NCBI RefSeq assembly: GCF_001983935.1
Contig: NZ_CP017641.1
Span: 1,364,001 to 1,428,000, forward strand
DNA from: Fuerstiella marisgermanici
GTDB lineage: Bacteria; Planctomycetota; Planctomycetia; Planctomycetales; Planctomycetaceae
Reading direction: 5' to 3'
DNA: 64,000 bases
Each line of letters opens with the position of its first letter. Within the stretch, counting starts at the first letter, position 1. Below are positions 54,906 through 64,000 of the stretch, in pieces. The notes beneath the pieces were generated by a model. It worked only from the letters and a program-made list of their open reading frames with translations, had not been told where the DNA came from and ran no database searches. Position numbers and translations under genes: made by a program.

Positions 54906-56897
54906 TCAGTCGGTGACCTCCGACATTTCGAGCTGTTTCATCTTCCTGTACAGGTTTGAACGGTGCAGACCGAGCAGCTTGGCGGCGTCGGTCATGTTGT
55001 TGTTGACCTGCTTGATACTGCGGCGGATAAAATCCTTCTGGAACTCGCGGGTCGCTGTGTCCAGGCCCAGATCCAAAGACAGCTGCTGACTGCCTTCTTC
55101 TTCCGGGCTTAGAATAAACGCCAGGTCGTCCGCATCGATGCGATCGTTGGCTGCTAAAAAGGCGACTCGTTCCATTAAGTTGCGAAGTTCTCGCACATTG
55201 CCGGGCCATGCGTGGGCTTGAAGCCGCCGCCGCGCGTCGGCGGTAAACTGCATGGATGGTCGACGAGCCTGGGCTGCGAAGCGAGCCAAAAAGTGTTCGG
55301 CCAGAAGCAGGATATCCTCGGGGCGATCGCGCAGCGGTGGCAAGTCCAAAGTGACGACGCTTAGCCGATAGTAAAGGTCTTCGCGGAACCGCTTTTCACG
55401 AACGGCTTCCGTCAGGTTGGAATTCGTTGCCGCGACGATTCGCACATTGACGGGAATGCTGTCTGAGCCGCCGACTTTCGTGATCACCTTCTGTTCCAGC
55501 ACGCGTAGCAGCTTGGCTTGTCCGCCAAGACTCATGTCGCCAATTTCGTCCAGAAACAGCGTGCCGCCGTCCGCCAATTCGAACTTGCCCTGCCGTGTAT
55601 CTCGAGCATCCGTGAAGGCTCCCTGTTCATGGCCGAACAGTTCGCTTTCCAGCAGGCTTTCCGCAATCGCCGCGCAGTTGACGGCCACAAACGGACTGTT
55701 GGCTCGGGCACCATCGAAGTGAATGGCATTCGCGACAACTTCCTTACCTGTCCCGCTTTCGCCCAGGACAAGGACGGGCAAATCAGTGGAGGCCAGGCGG
55801 CGAACGGTGTCGCGCAACGCACTGATTGACGCACTGGTGCCGACAATTTCGACCTGGCTGGTCACCTGTTCGGCCAGCTGATTGCGGCTGCGATTCAGTA
55901 AACTGCGTTCGCGCAGATTGCGTACGGCGACGGCGGCCTGAGTTCCCAGTTGCTGCAGGCATTCGACGTCGTCCTCCGTGAACGGCTGTCGGTCGTTGCG
56001 ATTGATGCCTTCAAACGCACCGACGACGTCTCCGTCTGCGTCGCGAAGAGGAACACAGATGAGGTTGCGAGTTCTGTAGCCGCTGCGCTGGTCGACTTCC
56101 TGGTTGAATCGAGGATCTTCATACGCTTCGTCGACGACGATTGCCTGGCCGGTCCGCAAGGTTTCACCAACGATCCCTTCACCGGCGGGCAGACGCAACG
56201 CTCCGTTTTTTACGCCCAGGGCGGGGCGAGCTTCGACCTCTTTCCGCTCTTTATCCCACAGGAAAATGCTGCTGCGGTCACAGTCCAGCAGACGAGTCGC
56301 TTCTTTCGCGATCAAATCCAGCAGCGGAGCCGTTTCTTCGGCGGCCGACAGGCGTGACGCAATGTCCAGCGTCGACTTCAGGCGATCGACATGCTGCCGC
56401 GATTCTCGTTTCTGTGCCGCCAGTTCCAGGCCAATACTCAGCGATCGAGACGCCAAAACCGCGGATGGCAGAAGCTGGTCGTCGGGATTCCGAGTCAGGC
56501 CGACCATCAGGTCGCCAACCGAACGTCCCCGCGTCGTAGTATTGCGGTCCAACGGAACGGCAAACGCCGTCCAGCCGCCATCCAGTTCTATTTGCCCGGC
56601 GGACTCGCGTTCCTGAGATTCGTCCCAGAACTGTGTTGGCAGTTTGGGTAAGGAATGGCGTCCGTGAGCACCCACCGTTTCCCATGTGGGGCCCGGAATT
56701 CGTTTGACGACGGCCAGCCATTGCACGGCCAGTTCCGTGGCCAGTTCGGGCGCTTCGCTGGACAGGAATTCAGCCACCGATTCGGATTGCAGTGCGTGAG
56801 CCATTTGGCGTCCGCACAGTTGGATCAGCGTCCCGCAGTTTAGGCTACTGGCTGACGCCAGACTTTCTTCCGGTCGAATCCATTGCGTTCCAGCCAA
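54906..56897 (-). CDS. GAF-domain sigma-54 activator with variant GAFTDA loop
   Basis: A protein of 663 residues: an N-terminal region of unclear fold (1-170), a GAF-like sensor (about 175-335; LDLIAKEATRLLDCDRSSIF, GEGIVGETLRTGQAIVVDEA), an AAA+ domain (Walker [12 protein letters not shown], Walker B GGTLFLDEIGDMSL) and a Fis-type C-terminus (NMTDAAKLLGLHRSNLYRKM). The sigma-54-contacting loop reads GAFTDA (codons at 55605-55622) where GAFTGA is the norm. The TTG start at 56897 has AGGAGAG upstream. It may sense a small molecule through the GAF domain. Confidence 0.88.
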   Translation of the reverse strand: MAGTQWIRPEESLASASSLNCGTLIQLCGRQMAHALQSESVAEFLSSEAPELATELAVQWLAVVKRIPGPTWETVGAHGRHSLPKLPTQFWDESQERESAGQIELDGGWTAFAVPLDRNTTTRGRSVGDLMVGLTRNPDDQLLPSAVLASRSLSIGLELAAQKRESRQHVDRLKSTLDIASRLSAAEETAPLLDLIAKEATRLLDCDRSSIFLWDKERKEVEARPALGVKNGALRLPAGEGIVGETLRTGQAIVVDEAYEDPRFNQEVDQRSGYRTRNLICVPLRDADGDVVGAFEGINRNDRQPFTEDDVECLQQLGTQAAVAVRNLRERSLLNRSRNQLAEQVTSQVEIVGTSASISALRDTVRRLASTDLPVLVLGESGTGKEVVANAIHFDGARANSPFVAVNCAAIAESLLESELFGHEQGAFTDARDTRQGKFELADGGTLFLDEIGDMSLGGQAKLLRVLEQKVITKVGGSDSIPVNVRIVAATNSNLTEAVREKRFREDLYYRLSVVTLDLPPLRDRPEDILLLAEHFLARFAAQARRPSMQFTADARRRLQAHAWPGNVRELRNLMERVAFLAANDRIDADDLAFILSPEEEGSQQLSLDLGLDTATREFQKDFIRRSIKQVNNNMTDAAKLLGLHRSNLYRKMKQLEMSEVTD

Positions 56898-56980
56898 GTC
56901 GGTCTCTCCTGGTCGTCAACTTCGTAGTGGAATGCGTCAGAACTCCCAGCCAAACAGGCCTGAAGGAATTCTGGCGACAT
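56840..56980 (-). CDS. Possible small ORF overlapping the activator start
   Basis: A 46-codon frame (MSPEFLQACLAGSSDAF...) with a strong GGAGG 6-7 bases before its ATG. It overlaps the activator's TTG start and shares its first bases in another frame. No family is recognised. It may be a leader that couples translation, or a chance frame with a good ribosome site. Confidence 0.35.
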   Translation of the reverse strand: MSPEFLQACLAGSSDAFHYEVDDQERPTWLERNGFDRKKVWRQPVA

Positions 56981-57443
56981 CTCGTCCCTCCGATGTGTTC
57001 CATCGGCGTGCAACCGCCACACATCGCGCCATCGACATGACAATGCGGAAGGTTAAGAACGTGCTCTGAAATGTCAATCAGAAACTTCGCGGCTTTGGGC
57101 GACTCAATGTGATCTCATCTTCGGCAGTTGCTGCCGTCGAACTGATCGGTATAGCTTCGCAAACACGCGACAGCACCAATTATGACGTCTGGCCCGGTTA
57201 CAGAAGGGCGGAATCGCGATTCGAGGGCTACGGCGAAATTTGCCGGTGTTGAGTCATCGCTGTGCAAAACCGTGTCGATAGAGCCAGTACAAACACCCAT
57301 TGGGCCAACAGAAACGTCCGAGTCATCAGGCGAGCCGGCTTTTGCTGCGTCAGCAAACTTCGGCGATCACGCACTCTCAGAGTCTGAAGTCCGGCAATTG
57401 GTTGTTTACACATAAATGCTCACGGGAAGATTGTGGGGACTCC

Positions 57444-58289
<846 letters not shown>

Positions 58290-58295
58290 GCGTTT

Positions 58296-59069
58296 ATGAA
58301 TGATTCGTCAGATCTCCGCAGGCCGCTCGATGATGCCCCCAATGGCCAGCGGCCAGTCGCCGTTGTCACCGGTGCGGCAAAGAGGATTGGGCGGCATGTC
58401 GCTCTGGACCTTGCGAAGTCGCTGCAGCTGGACATCGTTATTCACTACGGTCGTTCTGCAGACGCGGCCAACGAAGTGGCGAACGAAGTTGAGGCCATGG
58501 ATCGCCGGTGTGTGACGGTGTCTGCCGACCTTGCCGATCCCGAAGTCGCCTCGAAGACTGTCTTCGAGGCCGCTGGCGAACTCGGCCCGGCCACCGTCCT
58601 GATTAACTGTGCGGCAATTTTCGAAGAGTGCGAATTGCCGGATGTCGACATTGAGCACTGTCAGCGGCACATCGCAATCAACACGCTGGCTCCGGTTTTC
58701 CTGAGTCAGGCGTTCCAACGTCAATTGCCAGATGGCCAGGCTGGGCACATCATCAACCTGCTGGATTGGCGAGCCACCAAACCGCCCGCAACGCATTTGG
58801 TTTACACGGCTTCCAAGGCGGCGCTGGCAAGCCTCACAAAAACGATGGCTCAACAGTTAGCCCCCGCGATCCAGGTGAACGGCATCGCGCCCGGTGCAAT
58901 CCTGCCGCCTCCTGGCAAAGAGGACTGGCACGACAAGCGAGTTAAGGAAACGGTTCACTTACAGCGGCCGGGTGGCCCGCAGGATATCTGCGATGCGGCC
59001 GTTTACCTGCTGAAGTCGAGCTTCGTTACGGGCGAAATTCTGCACGTGGCCGGCGGCGAACAGATGTAA
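58296..59069 (+). CDS. SDR oxidoreductase (pteridine-reductase-like)
   Basis: An SDR of 257 residues close to the FolM/pteridine reductase group. The cofactor site TGAAKRIG carries the basic residue that favours NADPH. INCAAIFEECEL corresponds to the NNAG motif, and the catalytic pair is in YTASKAAL. The ending GEILHVAGGEQM is typical. Overlapping regulation with the sigma gene is implied by the 6-base spacing. A folate or biopterin role is suggested by family, not shown. Confidence 0.85.
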   Translation: MNDSSDLRRPLDDAPNGQRPVAVVTGAAKRIGRHVALDLAKSLQLDIVIHYGRSADAANEVANEVEAMDRRCVTVSADLADPEVASKTVFEAAGELGPATVLINCAAIFEECELPDVDIEHCQRHIAINTLAPVFLSQAFQRQLPDGQAGHIINLLDWRATKPPATHLVYTASKAALASLTKTMAQQLAPAIQVNGIAPGAILPPPGKEDWHDKRVKETVHLQRPGGPQDICDAAVYLLKSSFVTGEILHVAGGEQM

Positions 59070-59149
59070 GACGGCGCCTCCCTGACGGAACAGCCTGCTG
59101 GTTTTCGCGAAGTGGACTTCGCCGGGATGTGAATTCAATACCAGAGGCA

Positions 59150-59350
59150 ATTCGATCACTGAAGCCTGCACCTCTCGCCAGCGAAGCTGAGGGGGAGGTC
59201 GGACGAGCGAAGCAACGTTCGGGAGGGGGCGGTGCGACCGGACGAGCCTGGGAACAGAATACGCCTCCCACTTGCGATCAGCCCTCCCCCGAACTTGCTG
59301 CGCTCGTTCGACCCCTCCCGCAACAAATTGCGGGAGGGGTGTTTGTGTCA
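59150..59350. repeat. Palindromic GC-rich intergenic element with terminator stem
   Basis: GAGGGGGAGGTCGGACGAGC and a near-complement, GCTCGTTCGACCCCTCCC, face each other across about 100 bases. The right side ends in a perfect 13-bp stem ACCCCTCCCGCAA / TTGCGGGAGGGGT (59311-59340) with a CAAA loop, then GTTTGTGT. It resembles other planctomycete intergenic repeats and may end the SDR transcript. Confidence 0.7.
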
Positions 59351-59469
59351 GGAATTTTGTCCACATCCCCAGAAGCCTTTGCGAGCCGTCGTTCTTCTCC
59401 GTGATGCCGCAGGGAATTCTGGCACATCTCACCAAAGTAGCATGTTTGGCTTTGGGCTGCAGCGATGCA

Positions 59470-60069
59470 CTACGCGCGGCCGCGGCCTTCGTAGACGCCG
59501 TTTTCTGTGATCACTTTGTCCATGAAGACATCGTGTTCGGCTACCGGAATTTCTTCGAACAGCTGGCACTCAAACGCCAACGCGATCAACGGCGAATCGG
59601 CTCGAGTGAACTGCAGCAACTTGTCGTAGTACCCTATACCGTGGCCCATGCGAGCTCCTCGCACGTCGAACGCGACGCCCGGCACCGTCACTAAGTCCAG
59701 CTCTTCGACGGCGACGCGTTTACTCAAATTGTTGCGTAGAGATTTCGCCGGTTCAGGGATCTGGTACCTCCCAATCTCCAGCTCGTCCATGCTTTCGAGT
59801 TCGAACAGCGACAATTCGCCGTCGTCTTTGCACCAGGGAACGACCACTCGCTTGCCGTATTCCAGAGCGGTCGGCAAGTCGAAACGCGTGCGCACTTCGC
59901 TGCGAGCGTCCACGTAAAACATGACCGTTTCCGCCGTCGCGTATTCCGGCAGCGACATGAATGCTCCGACAATGCGGCGGCTGAGTTCATCTTTGTCGGC
60001 CTGATTAGTGCGATTGGCGTGAGCCTGTTTGCGAATGGCGTTTTTGCGCGCCTGAACATCATTGTCCAT
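59470..60069 (-). CDS. 5-formyltetrahydrofolate cyclo-ligase
   Basis: A 199-residue cyclo-ligase that converts 5-formyl-THF to 5,10-methenyl-THF using ATP. The C-terminal signature GVAFDVRGARMGHGIGYYD carries the R-x-G-x-G-x-GYYD motif, and the N-terminus has RKNAIRKQAHANRTNQADKD. The ATG at 60069 begins the domain. A folate-linked SDR lies nearby on the other strand. Confidence 0.92.
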   Translation of the reverse strand: MDNDVQARKNAIRKQAHANRTNQADKDELSRRIVGAFMSLPEYATAETVMFYVDARSEVRTRFDLPTALEYGKRVVVPWCKDDGELSLFELESMDELEIGRYQIPEPAKSLRNNLSKRVAVEELDLVTVPGVAFDVRGARMGHGIGYYDKLLQFTRADSPLIALAFECQLFEEIPVAEHDVFMDKVITENGVYEGRGRA

Positions 60070-60199
60070 CTGTCTTGGTCCCGTTTTGATTGGGCGTGTC
60101 ACAGAAGGAGCTTTCTGTGGGCAAGCGTTCTACCAGTGGTTCGGCACCGCTTCAATCATTTGATCGGCGGCTATGAAAGAAGGCACCTTTTAGGCGTTG

Positions 60200-61216
60200 C
60201 TAAAACTTCCACCCGGTTGTCACTATGCGATGATCGGAACCCATGTCGCTGCCAACCTGATAGTCCACTCGTGTCAAATCTGGCGTCGCCAGAACGTGGT
60301 CGAGTACCAGCCCGAACGGAAACAGCGGAAATCGGTACCAGGTGGGTGTCAACTCCCGGCCACGCGATGGTGCCAGTCCTGCCCGCTCTGCGAAGTCCGC
60401 AAACACGGGCGACCACGGCGTCAGGTTCAAGTCGCCCATGACGACCACGGGCACGTCCGGTTCTGCCTTCCTGAATTCCTGAACACGGTCCGCCAGCATT
60501 CGAAGATGTCTGTTGCGATGAGCGAACCCGCCCGCGCCAACCGGCGGTCGTGTGTGAGTTGCAATGATGACCAGTTCGCTGTCCTGAAGGTTCACTCGGG
60601 CGATGACGGACGCGATCCGGGCATCGTTGAAGTAGTCGATTTCTGCGGACTGAAACGGCACTCGCGAATACAGCCCGATTCCGAAGTTGCCACCGTTCTG
60701 AGGCGACTCACGAGAATACGGATACTGTTCTGCAAATCTGCCCTGAAGGTGATCTCGCAACGGCGTGCTCAATTCCAAAACGGCGACGACATCGGCGTTC
60801 GATGCGAGTAACTGTGCTTCGATTTCGTCATAGCGGCGATTCGCTGTGAGTACATTCGCCGTGGCGAACGTCATTTGTGGCGGTCCGGTCGGCGTTTCGT
60901 CTGGAAACAGCACAACAGCAAACCACGGGGCGTGAAATATCAACAACATGATCTGCACGCTGAACAGCCGCCAGCTCTTCGTGACCACACTTCCGCAGGC
61001 AACGGCCAATAGACCAATGACCCACTGCACTCGCAGGTTGGCACAGATGTCGGTAAGCCAGTGGTGTCTTGCGGCAAGTGTTGCCAGGGATACAATCGCA
61101 AGAGCGACCGTGGCGACGCTTAGCAGCGTACTTAGTCTTCGCATCAACACTCGTACAAACTCGCTCGAAGCTGGACTGTTAAGGGATTCGTGCTGAAGTA
61201 TCTCGTCCGGATTCAT
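60200..61216 (-). CDS. Membrane-anchored endonuclease/exonuclease/phosphatase-family protein
   Basis: A protein of 338 residues. Three hydrophobic segments at the N-terminus (LLSVATVALAIVSLATLAAR, VQWVIGLLAVACGSVVT, LFSVQIMLLIFHAPWFAVVL) anchor it. The C-terminal EEP domain has FATANVLTANR, LASNADVVAVLELSTPL, VIATHTRPPVGAGG, VVVMGDLNLTPWSPVF and the ending GSDHRIVTTGWKF, giving the expected catalytic Asp, Asn and His. Substrate is open. The ATG at 61216 is preferred over a TTG at 61246. Confidence 0.85.
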   Translation of the reverse strand: MNPDEILQHESLNSPASSEFVRVLMRRLSTLLSVATVALAIVSLATLAARHHWLTDICANLRVQWVIGLLAVACGSVVTKSWRLFSVQIMLLIFHAPWFAVVLFPDETPTGPPQMTFATANVLTANRRYDEIEAQLLASNADVVAVLELSTPLRDHLQGRFAEQYPYSRESPQNGGNFGIGLYSRVPFQSAEIDYFNDARIASVIARVNLQDSELVIIATHTRPPVGAGGFAHRNRHLRMLADRVQEFRKAEPDVPVVVMGDLNLTPWSPVFADFAERAGLAPSRGRELTPTWYRFPLFPFGLVLDHVLATPDLTRVDYQVGSDMGSDHRIVTTGWKF

Positions 61217-61448
61217 TTTCGATTGACTGCTTCGATAGCTTAGCAAGCCGATGGCGTTACCGTGTGGTTTCTACGCGTAGGTTTGCAATGTATGCTTCGT
61301 CTCGCCATAACGATGCGTCAGCCTTCAGACTCTTGAAGTGGTTTGTCGTTCCCCAGCCGTTTCGGCGTCGGTTTTGACGTGCTTGATTCGGCCGAAGTGC
61401 TACAACAACGCAACTCAGCCCTCCCCAACTTTCCTCCAGGCTCCCTCC

Positions 61449-63017
61449 ATGACCAGCCATTCTTCCGACTCCCCGCGAAAAGTCGACCGTCGCCACGTAC
61501 TAAAAACCACGGCTGCCGCTGCAGTCGCGGGAAACCTGGCGCACGTTAACGCCGCTGATGAGAATCACTCCGGCGCGTCGGGCGATAAATCGAAAGCCAA
61601 TCTAATCGTCGCGGAAAACCAACGTCCGGGCACCACCGACTGGCAACTGACTCGCGTTCGCGTGAATGAGGGCAACTACCGAACGTCGCTGATCGAAGGC
61701 TATTGTTCGCACCAGTCCGTCAAAGCGGGCGACACGCTGCAGATTTTCGTCAGTACCAAACCGGCGAGGAAGTTTACGCTCGACGTCTATCGCATGGGCT
61801 ATTACGACGGCAAAGGCGGTTGCCACAAAGCCACATTCGGGCCGCTGGAAGGCAAGACGCAGCCTACGCCCGAAATCGGTCCGATGCCCGGCCGCTTGCG
61901 AGAATGTCAATGGAATGCGTCGGTTGAGATTCCAATTCCGGACGACTGGGTCAGCGGCGTGTACCTCGGCAAGCTAACCACGATCCCCGATACAGAACAC
62001 GAACCGTACTGGCAAAGTTACGTCATCTTTATCGTGCGAGACAACCGGAAGGCGGATTGCCTGTTTCAATGCAGCGACAACACATGGCACGCTTACAACC
62101 GCTGGCCGGTGAACGAATCGCTGTACACTCACCCGGACGGCAGCCATGCGCCGGGAGTTGCGGTGAGTTTCGATCGTCCCTACGGCAAGTACAATCAGAT
62201 TTTCGATCACCCACTGTCGATCGGATCGGGCGAGTTTCTGCTGTGGGAGTTTCCGCTTAGCTTCTGGCTGGAACAAAACGGCTACGACGTCACCTACGGA
62301 TCGAATCTCGATACGTGCGACGCCAGCTTCGTGAAACGCTGTCGCACATTCATCAGCGTGGGGCACGACGAATACTGGGATCAGCGGCAGTACAGAGCCA
62401 TTGAATCGGCGATGAATGAAGGGGTGAATCTGCTTTGGCTGTGCGGCAATTCCATCTTTGTGGATTCCCCGTTTTCGCCATCGTCGGATGGTCGCCCCAA
62501 CCGCATTATCACTCGCAAAGGTTGCTACGGCGACCTGCGCGTGGATGAGCTGGAATCGTACGAAGCGATGTTCGCCGGATTGAAGGCGACCGGTCCGGAC
62601 GAACGCCGCATTATGGGCGTCCGCAGCGTAGTGCCCTTTAACGGCGGCGGCGATTGGACGTGCTCGAAGCCGGACCACTGGCTGTTTGAAGGTACCGGCA
62701 TGAAGCGCGGCGACAGCATTCCGGGTCTCGTCGGCTGGGAACATCACGGCGAACCAGACCCGGACCGAGCGGACATGACTGTCGTGGCGGAAGGCCCGAT
62801 CTGGTCGGGCGGAACTCGCGAAGGCCGCTACGAATCGGTTGTTTTCAGCGGGCCCAAAGACAACGTCATCTTTAACGCGTCGACGATTTTCTGGGCTCAG
62901 GGCCTTTCGTCACCGCCCGGCCACATTATTCCGTGGTCACACTTCAGCCGCCCTCACGGCCCCGATGCTCGAGTGCAGCAGATCACGAAGAACCTGCTGG
63001 CGAGGGCGTTGAAGTAG
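61449..63017 (+). CDS. Tat-exported DMFase-beta-like protein
   Basis: A protein of 522 residues with a twin-arginine signal (KVDRRHVLKTTAAAAVAGN). The body resembles the N,N-dimethylformamidase beta-subunit-like family: VFQC-type segments ADCLFQCSDNTWHAYNRWPV, SFDRPYGKYNQIF, FPLSFWLEQNGYDVTYGSNL and ISVGHDEYWDQRQYRAIESA. The ATG at 61449 directly precedes the Tat signal. It is a likely exported amidohydrolase-like enzyme of unknown substrate. It is divergent from the EEP-family gene. Confidence 0.8.
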   Translation: MTSHSSDSPRKVDRRHVLKTTAAAAVAGNLAHVNAADENHSGASGDKSKANLIVAENQRPGTTDWQLTRVRVNEGNYRTSLIEGYCSHQSVKAGDTLQIFVSTKPARKFTLDVYRMGYYDGKGGCHKATFGPLEGKTQPTPEIGPMPGRLRECQWNASVEIPIPDDWVSGVYLGKLTTIPDTEHEPYWQSYVIFIVRDNRKADCLFQCSDNTWHAYNRWPVNESLYTHPDGSHAPGVAVSFDRPYGKYNQIFDHPLSIGSGEFLLWEFPLSFWLEQNGYDVTYGSNLDTCDASFVKRCRTFISVGHDEYWDQRQYRAIESAMNEGVNLLWLCGNSIFVDSPFSPSSDGRPNRIITRKGCYGDLRVDELESYEAMFAGLKATGPDERRIMGVRSVVPFNGGGDWTCSKPDHWLFEGTGMKRGDSIPGLVGWEHHGEPDPDRADMTVVAEGPIWSGGTREGRYESVVFSGPKDNVIFNASTIFWAQGLSSPPGHIIPWSHFSRPHGPDARVQQITKNLLARALK

Positions 63018-63144
63018 TAGCGTTGACGTTAGGCGAGCGGCCAGTACTTTTGTCCCACGTAGCAGCGTCTCTCTGAGACGCTGAATCGAGTCTCGGAGAG
63101 ACTCGCCTACGTGTTCGCGGTACATTCTCATTAGCCGCTCGCCT

Positions 63145-63248
63145 TACAGCTAATCTCGTTGACTTGTGGCTGCAGCACACGCGTTTCAGACTGAGAAAGC
63201 TGCCTCCCACGTGCCCGCAACGTCGACAACTAAAGAGAAACTGCTCTA
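63145..63248 (-). repeat. Dispersed ~105-bp element, copy 4, at the CDGSH stop
   Basis: On the minus strand it starts with the CDGSH gene's stop TAG, then AGCAGTTTCTCTTTAGTTGT, and ends GCTGCAGCCACAAGTCAACG and AGATTAGCTGTA. It matches copies 1-3 in order and spacing. Confidence 0.85.
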
Positions 63249-63455
63249 GCCGTCAGCTCGTTCGGCCGATTCGAAGCCGCAGCGGTTGTGAGTTCCGTCG
63301 CAGAAGGGACGCCTTTCTGACTGGCCGCAGCGGCAGAGGGCGACGGTTTCTTTGCCGCCGACGTCGAATTGTTTTCCGTCCGCGTCTTCGATGGTGATCG
63401 GACCAGTAACGAGGAATGGCCCGTTGTCTCGCACGACGACTTTGACATCTGACAT
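63246..63455 (-). CDS. CDGSH iron-sulfur protein
   Basis: A 69-residue CDGSH protein. The cluster ligands are C41, C43, C52 and H56 in LCRCGQSERRPFCDGTHNRC, giving the three-Cys/one-His [2Fe-2S] site. It probably acts in electron transfer or redox sensing in the cytoplasm. Its stop codon is the first triplet of the dispersed repeat at 63145-63248. Confidence 0.93.
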   Translation of the reverse strand: MSDVKVVVRDNGPFLVTGPITIEDADGKQFDVGGKETVALCRCGQSERRPFCDGTHNRCGFESAERADG

Positions 63456-63520
63456 GTGTATGGCTTTCTGGAGTTTCGGTTGGTGTGAGGGAACGCCGGG
63501 AGTTTCTTAGATTGGCTCGT

Positions 63521-63955
63521 TCAACGCAACCTGGCCGCGTCTGCGAGTTTGCTTTGCAGCGATCGCTGGCGGCGCCGGCTGAAGAACCAGAAGGCGGCGT
63601 AGGTTGCGAAAATCATAACAAGCGTGAGTAAGTATGAGACACCCAGTAACACACGCTGATTGTCCGAGAAGAACCAGAGTTGCTCGTCGATAACAGAGCC
63701 GTTTCCCGGAAACCCTTCAGAGAGACTATTGATACGGTCTGCGACGCCTGCGTGAATCCCAGATGGCGCAGGGGAACCGAATCCAACTGTCCACCCGTCC
63801 GAAGCGGAGAGAAGACTAACGTGCCCCCCCGCGAACGGAGCGAGTGCATACAGCATTACGACTTGCGACGCACCCCAAACGATCACCGTCACCACAGCCA
63901 GGACGCGTAGTGTCAGCAAAGCAAAGAATCGCAGCAGTCGTCGCATCAATTTCAC
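63521..63955 (-). CDS. Hypothetical two-helix membrane protein
   Basis: A protein of 144 residues with two transmembrane segments (LLTLRVLAVVTVIVWGASQV and VLLGVSYLLTLVMIFATYAA) and a basic C-terminus (SRRRQRSLQSKLADAARL). No family was recognised. The GTG start at 63955 overlaps the upstream gene's TGA stop (GTGA), which supports it over an ATG at 63946. A paralogous copy precedes it. Confidence 0.6.
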   Translation of the reverse strand: MKLMRRLLRFFALLTLRVLAVVTVIVWGASQVVMLYALAPFAGGHVSLLSASDGWTVGFGSPAPSGIHAGVADRINSLSEGFPGNGSVIDEQLWFFSDNQRVLLGVSYLLTLVMIFATYAAFWFFSRRRQRSLQSKLADAARLR

Positions 63956-64000
63956 CGTTCAACCAATGCGGCCGCGTCGGCGAGTTTGCTTTGCAGCGAT
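63952..64000 (-). CDS. Partial paralog of the small membrane protein (C-terminus)
   Basis: Only the last codons lie in the window, reading SLQSKLADAAALVER and then the stop at 63952-63954. The DNA is nearly identical to the end of the next gene (around 63533-63563), so the two are tandem duplicates, coupled by a GTGA overlap. Confidence 0.7.
   Translation of the reverse strand, partial: SLQSKLADAAALVER

Noticed and set aside
54610-55089. Plus-strand frame opposite the second activator's end
   Set aside because: It is antisense to a strongly supported gene and shows no family resemblance.

Overview
The window looks like chromosome from a planctomycete (order Planctomycetales or close to it). 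The evidence is a TIGR03000-type protein with a Ser/Gly-rich, Pro/Lys-repeat body, a secreted peroxidase opening with an LEPR-XLL-like motif (FEPLLLMS), a sulfatase, BNR_4 and ThuA proteins, a PhoD phosphatase, a Minf_1886 protein, many secreted hydrolases, loosely packed short operons and moderately high GC. The sequence does not allow a species name. No rRNA, tRNA, CRISPR array, phage or replication origin was recognised.

Layout. 0.6-10.3 kb: a lysA-type decarboxylase, secreted BNR, esterase and sialidase-like proteins, YjbQ, a frame-broken M14 carboxypeptidase, and one intact ISKra4-type insertion sequence with 20-bp ends and a 9-bp target duplication. 10.8-17.2 kb: a hemolysin-III membrane protein, an HTTM membrane protein fused to a degenerate receiver domain, the TIGR03000 repeat protein and a sulfatase. 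17.4-26.1 kb: an animal-type heme peroxidase with calcium-binding repeats, a one-pass membrane protein, an overlapping metallopeptidase/ATP-grasp pair, and a ThuA-TrkH-SGNH operon on the minus strand. 26.3-34.5 kb, minus strand: trpE-holB-ricT-Minf_1886, argH-TauE-hypothetical, and queF. 34.6-42.5 kb, plus strand: a large glnE with two internal ACT-like domains, an SDR, glyS and a stand-alone hypE. 42.6-49 kb: a tandem-esterase/SMP-30 fusion, a macro-domain protein, a DUF3127 protein, PhoD and TM2 proteins. 49-58.3 kb: a regulatory block with two sigma-54 activators, two sigma-70-family factors, an HtrA protease and a DUF4112 protein. 58.3-64 kb: a pteridine-reductase-like SDR, 5-formyl-THF cyclo-ligase, an EEP-family protein, a Tat-exported DMFase-beta-like protein, a CDGSH protein and tandem small membrane proteins.

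How parts may fit together. Four sites matching the sigma-54 -24/-12 pattern lie at 48.98-54.52 kb, ahead of the TM2, DUF4112, HtrA and NtrC-type activator genes. This suggests a local sigma-54 envelope-stress circuit. A dispersed element of about 105 bp occurs four times, and in three copies its edge is the TAG stop codon of a gene, so it may be a 3'-UTR or terminator-like RNA. Other notable items are the ACT-containing GlnE, the membrane/pseudo-receiver fusion, and a metallopeptidase/ATP-grasp operon that may modify peptides.
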